Below are positions 27,747 through 36,611 of a stretch of 64,000 nucleotides of DNA, piece by piece. Source of the DNA: JANQFM01 sp035471925. GTDB lineage: Bacteria; Acidobacteriota; UBA6911; RPQK01; DATIPO01. The translations under genes and the position numbers were made by a program. Each line of letters opens with the position of its first letter. Within the stretch, counting starts at the first letter, position 1. The stretch spans positions 1-64,000 of the forward strand of contig DATIPO010000390.1 in assembly GCA_035471925.1 (NCBI GenBank). The letters run 5' to 3'. A model generated the notes under the pieces. The model was not told where the DNA came from, made no database searches, and saw only the letters and a list, made by a program, of their open reading frames with translations.

Positions 27747-29918
27747 TCACTGCTGGAAGTGCTCCTCATACTGGCGGCAGAGTTGGACGTGAGTGGTGCA
27801 CAGGGGCTGGAACGTCTCGCGGGCCTCCTCTGGGCGTCCCAGTCGCAGCAGGGCGAAGGACAGGTTGAGGCGGGCCTGGCCATAGTCGGGCTTGAGTTCC
27901 AGCGCCTGGCGGTAAGACTTGACGGCCTCCTCGCGCCGTCCGCTGTTGTCGAGGGCGATGCCCCGGTAATTGGCTGTCAGAGCGTCGGCCGGACGGGCCT
28001 GCAAATAGCGGTCAAAGTGCTCCAGCGCCTGATCGAACTGCCGGGCTTCGGTCAGGTTGACGGCTAGAAGCTTGACAGCCAGCCAGTCGTCGGGACGCCG
28101 CTCAAGGATCTCCCGGTAGACCTCGGCCGCCTGAGCTGGCTGGCGCTGGCGGCGCAGAAGCGCTCCAAGTTGGTGACGGGCGGCCGGGAAGTTGGGATTG
28201 CGTCCGACCAGCCCGCGCAACACGTCCAGCGCCTCCTCAAGGCGTCCCAGCGAGGCCAGGGCGCGGGAGCGGTTAAGGTCGATGGAATCGTATCCTGGGT
28301 TCAACTCGCGGGCCTTGTCGAGAGCCTCCAGCGCCTGCTGGGGACGTCCCAGCTTGAGGGCGTTGACGCCGATTGAGAACTGCACGATGAAGAGGTCTGG
28401 GTGCTCTCGGGCAACCTCTTGAAAGACCTCCACGGCCTGCTGCGGACGTCCGGCTTCGGCGGCGTCCATGGCGTTGACGATGCGGCGGTAGACGGGAAGC
28501 ATCTCCTTGGGATCGGCCAAGTTGCCGACCGCAGAAGCTGAAACCGGCACGGGACTGCTGACGGCGGCATATCCCAAGGCCTGCAGGCGCTCTACCGTCT
28601 CGGGATCGACGGGCGGAGAGTCTCCAGCGGTCGACCCGCCAGATTCGAGCGTCCTCAACCGGCTTTGCAGCTTGCTCTGCAACTGCTTGCCCAGTGCGCT
28701 GCGCTGCTGGAAGAGGTTGTCGGTCTCGCCGGGATCCTGCTCCAGGTCATAGAGCTCGGGCGCGGGGGCCTCGATCAGCTTGTAGCGTCCTTCGCGCAAG
28801 GCGTAAAGGGGAGCCCAACCGAAGGTGTTGAGGGGGTAGAGCGTCTCGGCGTAGGCGGGAGTGCGCCTTTCGTCTTTGCCCAGGAGAGCGCTCAGGCGTC
28901 CCCGGCCTTCCATGCCTTGCTGGACGCCTTGGGGAAGGCGCAGGGCCTGCAGCACCGTGGGCGCGATGTCGACGCTTTCCACCACCGACTCCACCTTGCG
29001 TCCTTTGACCTGGTAGCGGGAGGGCAACTTGAAGATGAGGGGAATGCGGGTAGTGGTTTCGTAGAGCAGCAGCCCGTGGTTGGGTTCGCCATGCTCGCCC
29101 AGCGATTCGCCATGATCGCTTGTCACGGCGATCAGGCTGTCGGCGTATTCGTCCCGCTGCTTGAGGGCCGAAATCAGGCGTCCGATCTGAGCGTCCACGT
29201 AGGCCACTTCGCCGGCGTAGGGATCGGAAGCATGTCGGCTGCGGAAAGGCTCAGGGGGGCTGTAATCGTGATGAGGGTCAAAATAGTGGACCCACAGGAA
29301 GTAAGGCTTGCCCCGCGGTTGACCGTCCAACCAGCGCAGCACTTCGTCGGTGGTCTCCTCAGCCGTGCGTTGGACGTTTCCGGGACTAGTCCCGTGCGCG
29401 TGCTCGGGGGCGAAGTCGTCGGCATAGAGATCAAATCCGCGGTCCAGCCCCCACACCGAGTCGAGCACCAGAGCGCTGACGAAAGCGGCGGTCTGGTAGC
29501 CATTGTTCCGAAGAATGGCGGCCAGGGCCGGGACCTCTGGACTGAGCGGCCCCGAAGTAAAGTCGCGGACCCCATGACTGGACGGATAAGTGCCGGTCAA
29601 GATGGAGGCGTGAGAGGGCGGCGTCAGAGGAACTTGGCAGTAGGCCGACTCAAACCACGCTCCATCCTCGGCCAAGGCGTCCAGCACCGGCGTGGGAACC
29701 CTGTCTGAGGCCTTGCCCCAATAGTCGGCCCGCCAGGTGTCGACCGTGATCAGCACGACCGGCGCGGCGGATTCCGCGGAGGGAGGCATGGACGGACTAG
29801 GGCTCCCCCAGGCCCCCGCGGGCGGGCTCCAAACCAGTACTCCGGCGCAACCCAGCCCCAAAGCCAGCAGCCTTGCTGCTGAGACAATGCCGGTTGGCGA
29901 AACGTGCATCCTGCTCAT
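27747..29918 (-). CDS. Sulfatase-fold hydrolase with C-terminal TPR repeats
   Basis: A 723-residue secreted protein. After a signal/anchor segment (LLALGLGCAGVLVW), residues ~53-430 are an alkaline-phosphatase-superfamily sulfatase domain: ITVDTWRADY carries the first metal ligand, SDHGESLGEHG the later ones. At the position of the catalytic Cys/Ser that becomes formylglycine in sulfatases (CxPSR), this protein has Thr99 in TPPSHAS, and the arginine is histidine. Threonine nucleophiles are known in related phosphotransferases, so phospho-ester chemistry is more likely than sulfate-ester hydrolysis. Residues ~490-723 are at least six TPR units. The start is uncertain: ATGs at 29975, 29918 and 29909 are in frame, and a TATAAT overlaps the middle one. 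Confidence 0.8.
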   Translation of the reverse strand: MSRMHVSPTGIVSAARLLALGLGCAGVLVWSPPAGAWGSPSPSMPPSAESAAPVVLITVDTWRADYWGKASDRVPTPVLDALAEDGAWFESAYCQVPLTPPSHASILTGTYPSSHGVRDFTSGPLSPEVPALAAILRNNGYQTAAFVSALVLDSVWGLDRGFDLYADDFAPEHAHGTSPGNVQRTAEETTDEVLRWLDGQPRGKPYFLWVHYFDPHHDYSPPEPFRSRHASDPYAGEVAYVDAQIGRLISALKQRDEYADSLIAVTSDHGESLGEHGEPNHGLLLYETTTRIPLIFKLPSRYQVKGRKVESVVESVDIAPTVLQALRLPQGVQQGMEGRGRLSALLGKDERRTPAYAETLYPLNTFGWAPLYALREGRYKLIEAPAPELYDLEQDPGETDNLFQQRSALGKQLQSKLQSRLRTLESGGSTAGDSPPVDPETVERLQALGYAAVSSPVPVSASAVGNLADPKEMLPVYRRIVNAMDAAEAGRPQQAVEVFQEVAREHPDLFIVQFSIGVNALKLGRPQQALEALDKARELNPGYDSIDLNRSRALASLGRLEEALDVLRGLVGRNPNFPAARHQLGALLRRQRQPAQAAEVYREILERRPDDWLAVKLLAVNLTEARQFDQALEHFDRYLQARPADALTANYRGIALDNSGRREEAVKSYRQALELKPDYGQARLNLSFALLRLGRPEEARETFQPLCTTHVQLCRQYEEHFQQ

Positions 29919-29922
29919 TATA
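29917..29922 (-). promoter_or_regulatory. Candidate -10 element before the sulfatase-fold gene
   Basis: A perfect TATAAT lies on the minus strand, overlapping the ATG at 29918. No good -35 is visible. If used, transcription would begin near 29910 and make the ATG at 29909 a near-leaderless start. Confidence 0.3.
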
Positions 29923-30033
29923 CGCGCGCCGCATGCCCCGGGTTCGGAGGTCTGGATTGAGTCGTGGAGCGGCACTCAGGGCTGTGCTAGGATGGTGACC
30001 GCCTCAGCCGGGAGCCTTCACAAGGGGGAATTG

Positions 30034-32451
30034 ATGTTGATCGACGTCAAGCACGCCGTGCGTGCTCTGAGGCGGTGGGGCGGGCCGTTGGTCGTGAGCA
30101 TGCTCTCACTCTCGCTGGGGATTGCCGCAACGGCCACGATGCTGGCCGTGGTCGACGCCATTGACTTTCGACCGATTCCTTTTCGCCAAGCCGACCAACT
30201 GGTCGACATTTCAGTCACAGACCCCGCCCGTCCAGATTTCATCGGACGGGTCTCGCCGGGGATCTACCTGGATTGGAAGCAACGCAGTGAGAGCGCGGCC
30301 TCGTTGGCGGCTGCCAGCTCGATCATGGTTTCCCTGCAAGAAGGCGGGGGAGCCGTCGATGCCGCGCGGGTCAGCGACAACTTCTTTTCCACACTGGGTG
30401 TGGCGCCAGCCGCCGGCCGCGTCTTCAGCGCCGACGAGGTCAACCGGCAAGCGCGTGTAGCCGTGATTTCTTACGATCTCTGGCAGTCCGTCTTCGGTGC
30501 CGACCGCCAGGTCATCGGACAAGCGGTGCAGCTCTCATGGGCGGGCGAGTTCCGCTCCGTGTCTGGGCAGCCCTACACCGTCGTCGGGGTTCTCCCGCCA
30601 TCGGTCCGCTATCCGCGGGGGACCCAGGTTTGGATTCCGGCTGGGGGAGGATTCGGTGATTCCCGCAGCGACGCCTACCTGACGGTCACTGGACGGCTCC
30701 GCCAAGACGTGTCCTTGAGCGCGGCAAGGGCTGAGTTCGAGACCATCAGCGCCCAACTCACGGCCGATTTTCCCCGGGACTATGGCCGCCGGGTGGCCAA
30801 AGTCAGTCCGCTTCGCGACGCCATTCGCGCCTCGGTTGAGGACCGGGGAGCTGAAGGCAGATTTCCTCTACTGGGGATCGCGGCCTTCGTGCTGCTATTG
30901 GCGGTGTTCAACGTCACGGGCCTCTTTCTGGCACGCACAGCGGCTCAAGTGAGGGAGCTCAGGGTGAGACTGGCGCTGGGAGCCTCACGTGCCCGGCTGG
31001 CGTCTCTCCTGCTCACCCAAGGTTTCGTGCTTTCGCTTGGCGCCGGGTTGCTGGGCATCCTGCTTTCACACTGGTTCATTCAACTGGTCTCATCCCGCCT
31101 TGAGGTAGCGGAGTCCGGCACGGCTTTGGTCCTGGACGAGAGGTTCTTACTCTCGGCCATGCTGCTTTCATTGCTGACCGGGATTCTCGTTGCCCTGCTG
31201 CCCCTGTGGAGAGTGGCGCGGCTCCGTCACAGCGGTGTGTGGGGCAACTTGTCGTCGCGAGGCGCCGGCATCGCGCGGACGGGCGCTTTGCAGCGCAGCA
31301 TGGTAGTGGGCCAAGTCGCTCTGGCCGTGATGCTGCTCAGCGGCGCCGGCCTCCTCTCGACGGAGTTCCTGCGCCTGGTAACCAAGGAAACCGGTTTCAA
31401 TCCTGAAGGCCTGCTGGTGGCTTCCCTTCCGCTGAGCCTCACAGCCAGCCCCCAGGAGTCCATTGCCCAGGCTGGACGTGTCGAAGACCGCATCGCCCAG
31501 TTGCCCGGAATCGCTTCGGCGGCGCTGGGGGGACTCCCGGGCCGCGGCTACTCCTACCGGCTGGAGGACGGAGACGAACTGAGTGAAAGCCGCGCTCCCA
31601 TGTCCTTCCGCGTGAGTCCCGGGTACTTCGCTGCCATGCAGGTCGAATTAGAGGCCGGCCGCGAGTTCACCTCCTCTGATCGCGAGGGTTCCGCTGCGGT
31701 GGGCATCGTGAACCGTCTGGCGGCCGACCTCTGGTGGCCTGATCAGGAGGCGGTGGGCAAAGTCGTGTCCATGGCCGAGCGGGACGGTTCTGCGCAATCG
31801 GTCCGGATTGTGGGAGTGGTAGACAACGAACGCGTCATCCGCCGCATGACCTGGGAATTCTCGCCGGTCCTCTATCGTCCCTTCGGCCAACTCACCGATG
31901 AACGGAGACGGGTGCAGGTGTTCGCCCGCACCCAGGACCAGACGGAAGCCACGGTCGGCGCCGTCAACCGCATCATCGAGGAAACACGCGGCAGCAGTGG
32001 ATGGCAGGGGGAGCAGGTGGTCACCATGGAGAGCCTTCTCGGCTCGACCCTTCTAGATCAGCGCTTCCGGGCCTGGGCCCTTTCGCTCTTATCCCTGCTG
32101 GCTCTCGTCCTGGCGGCCATGGGCATTTATGGAATCGTTGCCACGATGGTGGCGCAACGGACGGCCGAGATCGGCCTCCGCATCGCGCTGGGCGCCAGGC
32201 CCTTCCAGGTCCTGACCTTGGTGTCCCGGCAGGGAATCGTCCTCTCGGCCATCGGATTCGCGCTGGGTCTGGCCGGTTCTGTCGCCGTCACCGGCGTCCT
32301 CCAGTCGGCGCTAGAACAGTCCACCGGCTTCGACCCGCGCATACCTTTGGCAGCCGGAGCGGTGCTGGCCGGTGCCGTGCTCATTGCCTGCTATTTCCCG
32401 GCCCAGCGTGCCTCCCGCATCGACCCAGCGCCTCTGCTGCAAGATGGCTGA
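30034..32451 (+). CDS. ADOP-family ABC transporter permease
   Basis: An 805-residue duplicated MacB/FtsX permease. The first helix is VSMLSLSLGIAATATMLAV; the first periplasmic core follows; then LLLAVFNVTGLFLARTAAQ and ELRVRLALGASRARL mark the first FtsX domain. The second half repeats the plan after a central helix pair, ending with GIYGIVATMVAQRTAEIGLR and ALGARPFQVL. Unlike the PadR-linked ADOP at the left edge, it has no long soluble prefix domain and no PadR gene beside it. Its substrate is unknown. The ATG at 30034 follows GGGGGAA; an in-frame extension to 29737 runs into the divergent gene. Confidence 0.9.
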   Translation: MLIDVKHAVRALRRWGGPLVVSMLSLSLGIAATATMLAVVDAIDFRPIPFRQADQLVDISVTDPARPDFIGRVSPGIYLDWKQRSESAASLAAASSIMVSLQEGGGAVDAARVSDNFFSTLGVAPAAGRVFSADEVNRQARVAVISYDLWQSVFGADRQVIGQAVQLSWAGEFRSVSGQPYTVVGVLPPSVRYPRGTQVWIPAGGGFGDSRSDAYLTVTGRLRQDVSLSAARAEFETISAQLTADFPRDYGRRVAKVSPLRDAIRASVEDRGAEGRFPLLGIAAFVLLLAVFNVTGLFLARTAAQVRELRVRLALGASRARLASLLLTQGFVLSLGAGLLGILLSHWFIQLVSSRLEVAESGTALVLDERFLLSAMLLSLLTGILVALLPLWRVARLRHSGVWGNLSSRGAGIARTGALQRSMVVGQVALAVMLLSGAGLLSTEFLRLVTKETGFNPEGLLVASLPLSLTASPQESIAQAGRVEDRIAQLPGIASAALGGLPGRGYSYRLEDGDELSESRAPMSFRVSPGYFAAMQVELEAGREFTSSDREGSAAVGIVNRLAADLWWPDQEAVGKVVSMAERDGSAQSVRIVGVVDNERVIRRMTWEFSPVLYRPFGQLTDERRRVQVFARTQDQTEATVGAVNRIIEETRGSSGWQGEQVVTMESLLGSTLLDQRFRAWALSLLSLLALVLAAMGIYGIVATMVAQRTAEIGLRIALGARPFQVLTLVSRQGIVLSAIGFALGLAGSVAVTGVLQSALEQSTGFDPRIPLAAGAVLAGAVLIACYFPAQRASRIDPAPLLQDG

Positions 32452-32480
32452 GGCTCTGGTCGCCGCGGAAAACGTCTGCA

Positions 32481-32506
32481 CCCTGTGCAGCGCCGTCTGC
32501 ACAGGG
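32481..32506. repeat. Perfect 10-bp inverted repeat between convergent genes
   Basis: CCCTGTGCAG (32481-32490), a 6-base loop and CTGCACAGGG (32497-32506) lie between the ADOP stop and the cutA stop. No run of T follows on either strand, so it is not a standard terminator but may act as a bidirectional one or protect transcript ends. Confidence 0.5.
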
Positions 32507-32655
32507 CATGGCGGCCGTCGTCGCGCGTCTCTGGCCCGCATTTCCTACGGGCGCTTTGCTGCGGTGCCGTATCCGTCCGCGCTGGCTGCGTTGCGCTCGG
32601 TTGCGACGACAACCCGCGAGAAATGCGAGGCTAGCCGCCGAGGCGGTAGTCCGGC

Positions 32656-32988
32656 TCAGGTTTGATCCGGGCCTCGTGTCTCCTCCATGACCCATTCCAG
32701 ATAGTCGGGCAGGCCGCTCTCGACGGGAAAGGCGACGCCTTCGGGCACATCATAGGGATGCAACTCGCGCAGGCGCTCCAAGAGCCGGTGGAGGCGGGTG
32801 TCGGCGGTCTTGATGACCATCAGCCATTCTTCGTCCTGCTGGACTTGCCCTTTCCACTTGTAGACGGAAAGCACCTTTGGAATAATGTTGACGCAGGCGG
32901 CCAAGCCTTCTTCCACCAGCCGCCCGGCCAGATGACGGGCTTTTTGGGCATCGTCGATGGTTGAGAAAACGATTCTGACTCGGGTCAT
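32656..32988 (-). CDS. cutA: Divalent-cation tolerance protein CutA
   Basis: A 110-residue protein of the trimeric CutA1 fold. Family blocks are VFSTIDDAQKARHLAGRLVEE, ACVNIIPKVLSVYKWKGQVQ, EEWLMVIKT and LHPYDVPEGVAFPVESG. Members bind copper and other cations; the physiological role in most bacteria is unclear. GGGAG precedes the ATG at 32988 by eight bases; a TTG two codons upstream is less likely. It is divergent from ftsB, with 26 bases between starts. Confidence 0.92.
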   Translation of the reverse strand: MTRVRIVFSTIDDAQKARHLAGRLVEEGLAACVNIIPKVLSVYKWKGQVQQDEEWLMVIKTADTRLHRLLERLRELHPYDVPEGVAFPVESGLPDYLEWVMEETRGPDQT

Positions 32989-33014
32989 ATCCAAGCTCCC
33001 GGGGAGATTGATCG

Positions 33015-33332
33015 ATGGCTCTGAGCAAACGCGCCCGCCGCCACCTTTCCTGGACGGTCCTCATCTTGATCGGCCTGGGTGGAGCCGCCTTCGTCGTCTT
33101 CGCCGACGGAGGACTTCTGAGCTACCGCGAAAAGCAGGCCCAGCTCGACTCGCTGCAGGAAGAGAACCAGCGGCTTCAGCAACAGCGTCAAGAATACCTG
33201 GATCGGATCGAAAGGCTCAAGAACGACCCTCAGGAAAAAGAGCGCCTCATCCGGGGCAAGGAATACGCCAAGCCCAACGAAATCGTCATCGAGATTCCTG
33301 AAGATCCGCCGCCCGAACCCGAAAAGCCTTAG
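33015..33332 (+). CDS. ftsB: Septum formation initiator, FtsB/DivIC family
   Basis: A 105-residue bitopic membrane protein. A short basic N terminus is followed by a membrane helix (WTVLILIGLGGAAFVVFA) and a coiled coil (LDSLQEENQRLQQQRQEYL). The ERLKNDPQEKERLIRGKEY segment is typical of FtsB/DivIC, which links FtsL and FtsQ in the divisome. A proline-rich tail ends the protein. Its stop overlaps the stop of the convergent dsbD gene by four bases (33329-33332). Confidence 0.88.
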   Translation: MALSKRARRHLSWTVLILIGLGGAAFVVFADGGLLSYREKQAQLDSLQEENQRLQQQRQEYLDRIERLKNDPQEKERLIRGKEYAKPNEIVIEIPEDPPPEPEKP

Positions 33333-35854
33333 TGGCTGGCCGAACGGGCCACCCGCGAAACCTGGGTTTCAGCGGCTCCCTCGAGCCCCTTGTCGAGGAA
33401 GGAAAGGAACTCCTCCCGGTCGCGCGTCAGCCCCCCGAACTCAGCCAGTACCGTGTCCCGCGGACTCATGATGGCGTAGTAGGGCAAAGCGATGGTGTCG
33501 AACCGATCCCGCTCAAACTGCTGGTTGCGCTCGTGCTCCGCCTCGCCGCCGTCGGTGTAAAGGCGCACCAGGACCATCTCCTGGAAACGCTCCTGCACCG
33601 AGCGCAAGGGAAAGATGTTGGCCTCCATCCAGCGGCAGTTGGTGCAAGTGTAGCCAGTGAAATCGATAAAGACCGGCTTGCTCTCGCGCTCAGCCACCCG
33701 CAGGGCCTCCTGGTAGTCAGTGTGCCACACCTCCCGGCGGGCCTCGCCATCTCCCCCGGCCAGCAAACCGGCTCCGAAGGCCGCTTGCTCTACCCCTCCG
33801 TAGTCGCGTGGAGGCAGGAAGGAGTCGAGTTCGCCCAGCGAGAATCCCAGCAGTCCTCTGAACAAGTAGAAGGAGATGGAGAGAAAGAAAATGGCCGAGA
33901 GCACCCGCAAGGCCCCGATGCTCTGGCTGTCGTCCATCTCGTGGGGAAAGCGGAACCAGCCCAGCAGGTAGACCGAGGTGACCAAAGCGATGGCCAACCA
34001 AACGGTGATGAAGACCGGGCGGGTCAGGAACTCCAGTTGCCACACCAAGTCGATGTTGCTGAGAAACTTAAGCGCCGCCGCCAGTTCGACGAACCCCATA
34101 ACGATCTTGAGCGAGTTCATCCAATTGCCGCTCTTGGGCAGCGATTGCAGGTAGTTGGGAAAGACGGCCAACAAAAAGAAAGGCAAGGCAAAGGCCACTG
34201 CGAATCCGGTGATGCCCACCAAGGACCACAGCCAGTTGCCCTGAAGGGCGGCCACCATGACCGTCCCCACAAAGGGCACGGTGCAGGTGAAGGAGGTCAG
34301 GGAGAAGGTCAAAGCCATGAAGGCGATCCCCAGATAGCTGGAGGTATTGGCCCGCTTGTCGAGGCGGCTGAGGATACTCGAAGGCACCTTGATTTCCAGC
34401 ACTCCGAAGAGGTTCAAGGCAAAGACGATGAAGACGCCGGCAATGAAGAAATTGACGGTGGGCGAGGCGGCGATCTGGTTGATGCCCCCCGCTCCCAACA
34501 ACAGGGTCAGCCCAAAGCCCAACCCGGTGAAGGTAAAGATGATCCCCACCGCGTACATGGAGGCTTCCTTGACAGCGTGCATCCGCGTTTGAGCCTCGCG
34601 TTTGGTGAAATAGGACACCGTGATGGGAATCATGGGAAAGACGCAGGGCGTCAGGAGGGCCAAAAAGCCCATGCCCATGGAGAACAGAAAATAGCCCAGA
34701 AACGAGGCAGGCGGCTCGTTTCCGAGAGTCCCCCCTGCGGCGGACTCTTCGGTCCCGGCCTCCTCCTGCTCCGCCGAATCGCCGGCCAAAGGGGCGGCGG
34801 CCTGCTGGGAAGGGGGAAGGCTGAGGCTGATTCCGTCGGATGAGACGGGAACGCTGGCTTCGTAAGTCTCGGTTTTGGGCGGCAGGCATTGGACGTCGCT
34901 GCACACCATGTAACGGATTTCCACCGCCAAGCGATGAGCACCTTCGGGAATGTCGTCCTGGGCCCGGAAAGGGATGATGAAGCTGCCGCCGTCGATGAAC
35001 TCGGCATCCATCTCGAAGTTGGGATCGTAGACCGTCCGTATGGGCGGCTGCTCAATGGCGCCGGTCAACTCGAATCCCTGGCTGTCGCCCAGATTGATGG
35101 TGGTCGGAATGGGCCCGCCTTTGGGCTGGGTCATGGAATAGAGATGCCAGCCTTCGGCTACGTCGGCATGCAGGTGGACGCGGGAGACGCCTCCCGGACG
35201 TAGGGCTTGCTCCTGGTATTCCAATTCGAAGACGATCTTTTCGGCCCGTTCTCCCGGCAGGCGCAAGTCGAGCCCGCTCTCCAAACCGGCCGACTCAGAG
35301 GAGCCGCCCTCCTGGCGGTCCCGGGAATTCTGGGGGGCGCCAGAAGACGATTGCAAAGCCGCGATGCGCAGGACAGCCGAGGCCGACTTGGTCTGAGGCG
35401 GCAGGCACTTGCGGTCGCTGCACACCATGTAGCGGACTTTGACGGTCAGCTCAGCCTGGCCCTCAGGGACCCCAGCCTTGACCCGCACGGGAACGATGAA
35501 CTCGCTTTCACCCTCGATGTATTCGGTATCGATCTCGAAGTTGGGATCATAGACCTTGCGCACCGGAGGCTGGGTCACCTCCCCGGCCAACTCGAAAATC
35601 TCGCTCTCGGCCAGTTCAACCGTAGTGGGGATGGGCCCGCCTTCGGGCTGGGTCATGGAGTAGAGATGCCAGCCTTCTTCGACCCGAGTCTCCAGCAAGG
35701 CCTCGAACTGCTGGCCGGGCCCAACCTGGCTGCGTTGAACGGCCAGCGAAAACTGCACGGGATCTTCAGGTTGTCCTTGCAGAAGACCGCTCGAAACCAA
35801 GCACAAGGCGGCGGTCCACAGCCAGGCAGTCGTGGTTTTCAATGCTCTTCCCAT
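33329..35854 (-). CDS. dsbD: Thiol:disulfide interchange protein DsbD with duplicated N-terminal domain
   Basis: An 841-residue protein that carries electrons from cytoplasmic thioredoxin to the periplasm. A signal peptide is followed by two homologous DsbD-alpha domains at about residues 32-165 and 208-332. Each contains EGWHLYSMTQP, GGPIPTT, VYDPNFE and a YMVCSD-xx-CLPP cysteine pair. A DsbD/CcdA membrane core of about eight helices follows (FLALLTPCVFPMIPITVSYF, TCTVPFVGT), then a C-terminal thioredoxin domain with CTNC near residue 737. One DsbD-alpha domain is usual; two is unusual. The ATG at 35854 has AGGTGA upstream; an ATG nine codons earlier is an alternative. Confidence 0.9.
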   Translation of the reverse strand: MGRALKTTTAWLWTAALCLVSSGLLQGQPEDPVQFSLAVQRSQVGPGQQFEALLETRVEEGWHLYSMTQPEGGPIPTTVELAESEIFELAGEVTQPPVRKVYDPNFEIDTEYIEGESEFIVPVRVKAGVPEGQAELTVKVRYMVCSDRKCLPPQTKSASAVLRIAALQSSSGAPQNSRDRQEGGSSESAGLESGLDLRLPGERAEKIVFELEYQEQALRPGGVSRVHLHADVAEGWHLYSMTQPKGGPIPTTINLGDSQGFELTGAIEQPPIRTVYDPNFEMDAEFIDGGSFIIPFRAQDDIPEGAHRLAVEIRYMVCSDVQCLPPKTETYEASVPVSSDGISLSLPPSQQAAAPLAGDSAEQEEAGTEESAAGGTLGNEPPASFLGYFLFSMGMGFLALLTPCVFPMIPITVSYFTKREAQTRMHAVKEASMYAVGIIFTFTGLGFGLTLLLGAGGINQIAASPTVNFFIAGVFIVFALNLFGVLEIKVPSSILSRLDKRANTSSYLGIAFMALTFSLTSFTCTVPFVGTVMVAALQGNWLWSLVGITGFAVAFALPFFLLAVFPNYLQSLPKSGNWMNSLKIVMGFVELAAALKFLSNIDLVWQLEFLTRPVFITVWLAIALVTSVYLLGWFRFPHEMDDSQSIGALRVLSAIFFLSISFYLFRGLLGFSLGELDSFLPPRDYGGVEQAAFGAGLLAGGDGEARREVWHTDYQEALRVAERESKPVFIDFTGYTCTNCRWMEANIFPLRSVQERFQEMVLVRLYTDGGEAEHERNQQFERDRFDTIALPYYAIMSPRDTVLAEFGGLTRDREEFLSFLDKGLEGAAETQVSRVARSASH

Positions 35855-35947
35855 CCAATCACCTGCAGTTTCAGTTCTCATGGCGCAAAGGGGCGGCGGG
35901 CTGGCCGAGGCGGCGCCTATCGCCGCAACCTCGTGTATAGGACGGCC

Positions 35948-35953
35948 ATTATA
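35948..35953 (-). promoter_or_regulatory. Candidate -10 element for dsbD
   Basis: TATAAT on the minus strand, about 90 bases upstream of the dsbD start, within CGCTATAATGG. No clear -35 is present. Confidence 0.3.
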
Positions 35954-36124
35954 GCGGGAAGTTTCCCTATCCTAGGTCGGATAGCGGACCAAGGCCCGCC
36001 GAATTCATCATTTCTTGGCCGCACATTAAACTTTCTACCCTATTCCAGCGTCTATAGTGGCAGAGGGTCGCAAGTCAGTGATCCCGATCGCGGTACCGGG
36101 GAGGAAGCCCAAGGAGGAAATGCG

Positions 36125-36367
36125 ATGGCACAGCCCGTGTTCAACCTCAGTCGTCATACCCGCCACGAAGTGTTTGATGCGATCATCCGCAGCCTCAACA
36201 GCATGCCTGCAAACATGCGTAAGGTTTTCGTCCTCAGCCATTATCACGGTCGTCCTGCCGCTGAAATCGCTGACAAGCTGCACATCACCAGCACCGACGT
36301 CGAGCAGTTGCTGGGTGAAGCCAACATCCGCTTCTTCGAGGGCGTGGGCAGCTTGCGCCTCCAGTAA
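36125..36367 (+). CDS. Small sigma-70 region-4-like helix-turn-helix protein
   Basis: An 80-residue protein. The C-terminal two thirds matches a sigma factor region 4: LNSMPANMRKVFVLSHYHGR followed by AEIADKLHITSTDVEQLLGEA, the helix-turn-helix that contacts -35 elements. There is no region 2, so it cannot be a complete sigma factor. It may be a degraded sigma, an anti-sigma partner or a small DNA-binding regulator. AAGGAGGAAA precedes the ATG, an excellent ribosome-binding site, which supports real expression. It stands alone, followed by a 200-base gap and a strong terminator. Confidence 0.8.
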   Translation: MAQPVFNLSRHTRHEVFDAIIRSLNSMPANMRKVFVLSHYHGRPAAEIADKLHITSTDVEQLLGEANIRFFEGVGSLRLQ

Positions 36368-36566
36368 AAAATCCCCAGGCTTCGGCCTTTCCCCATCCAA
36401 CACTGATCTATTCCGCTTCTGGGACAGGGCTTTCCCGGAAGCGAACACCGCCCGGCTCCAGAGGGCGCTTCAGACCGCGTTTCACGGCTTTTCCGTTTTG
36501 GCACGCCGCTTGCTCCCTTAATAGGCGAATAGCAAATCAGTCCAAAACGGACCTCCCTGGCGAGCG
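36368..36566 (+). ncRNA. Candidate structured untranslated RNA ahead of a strong terminator
   Basis: These 199 bases carry stable pairings: CGCTTCTGGGA with TCCCGGAAGCG (36415-36444), an eight-pair helix CCGCTTGC/GCGAGCGG (36506-36513 with 36560-36567) enclosing GTCC-aaaac-GGAC. They end in the terminator at 36567. It could be the 3' untranslated part of the region-4-like gene or a separate small RNA. I cannot assign it to a known RNA class, and no separate promoter is clear. Confidence 0.35.
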
Positions 36567-36604
36567 GGGGGAGCAACATGGTGTTGCTCCCCCTTTTCTT
36601 TTTT
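36567..36604 (+). terminator. Strong Rho-independent terminator
   Basis: A 12-bp stem GGGGGAGCAACA (36567-36578) pairs with TGTTGCTCCCCC (36582-36593) around a 3-base loop and is followed by TTTTCTTTTTT. It ends plus-strand transcription from the region-4-like gene, just before the convergent winged-helix gene. Confidence 0.93.
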
Positions 36605-36611
36605 GGCCGCT

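Noticed and set aside
27463..27750. A 95-codon minus-strand frame between two genes
   Set aside because: It overlaps the end of the sulfatase-fold gene, has no ribosome-binding site and reads as low-complexity proline/glycine-rich sequence.
25265..29918. The FGE-like protein as activator of the nearby sulfatase-fold protein
   Set aside because: The sulfatase-fold protein has no Cys or Ser at the formylglycine position, so it cannot be matured that way; a glycosyltransferase gene also separates them.
36368..36604. Possible 6S RNA
   Set aside because: The long single-bubble helix and end pairing expected for 6S RNA are not seen; kept only as a structured RNA candidate.
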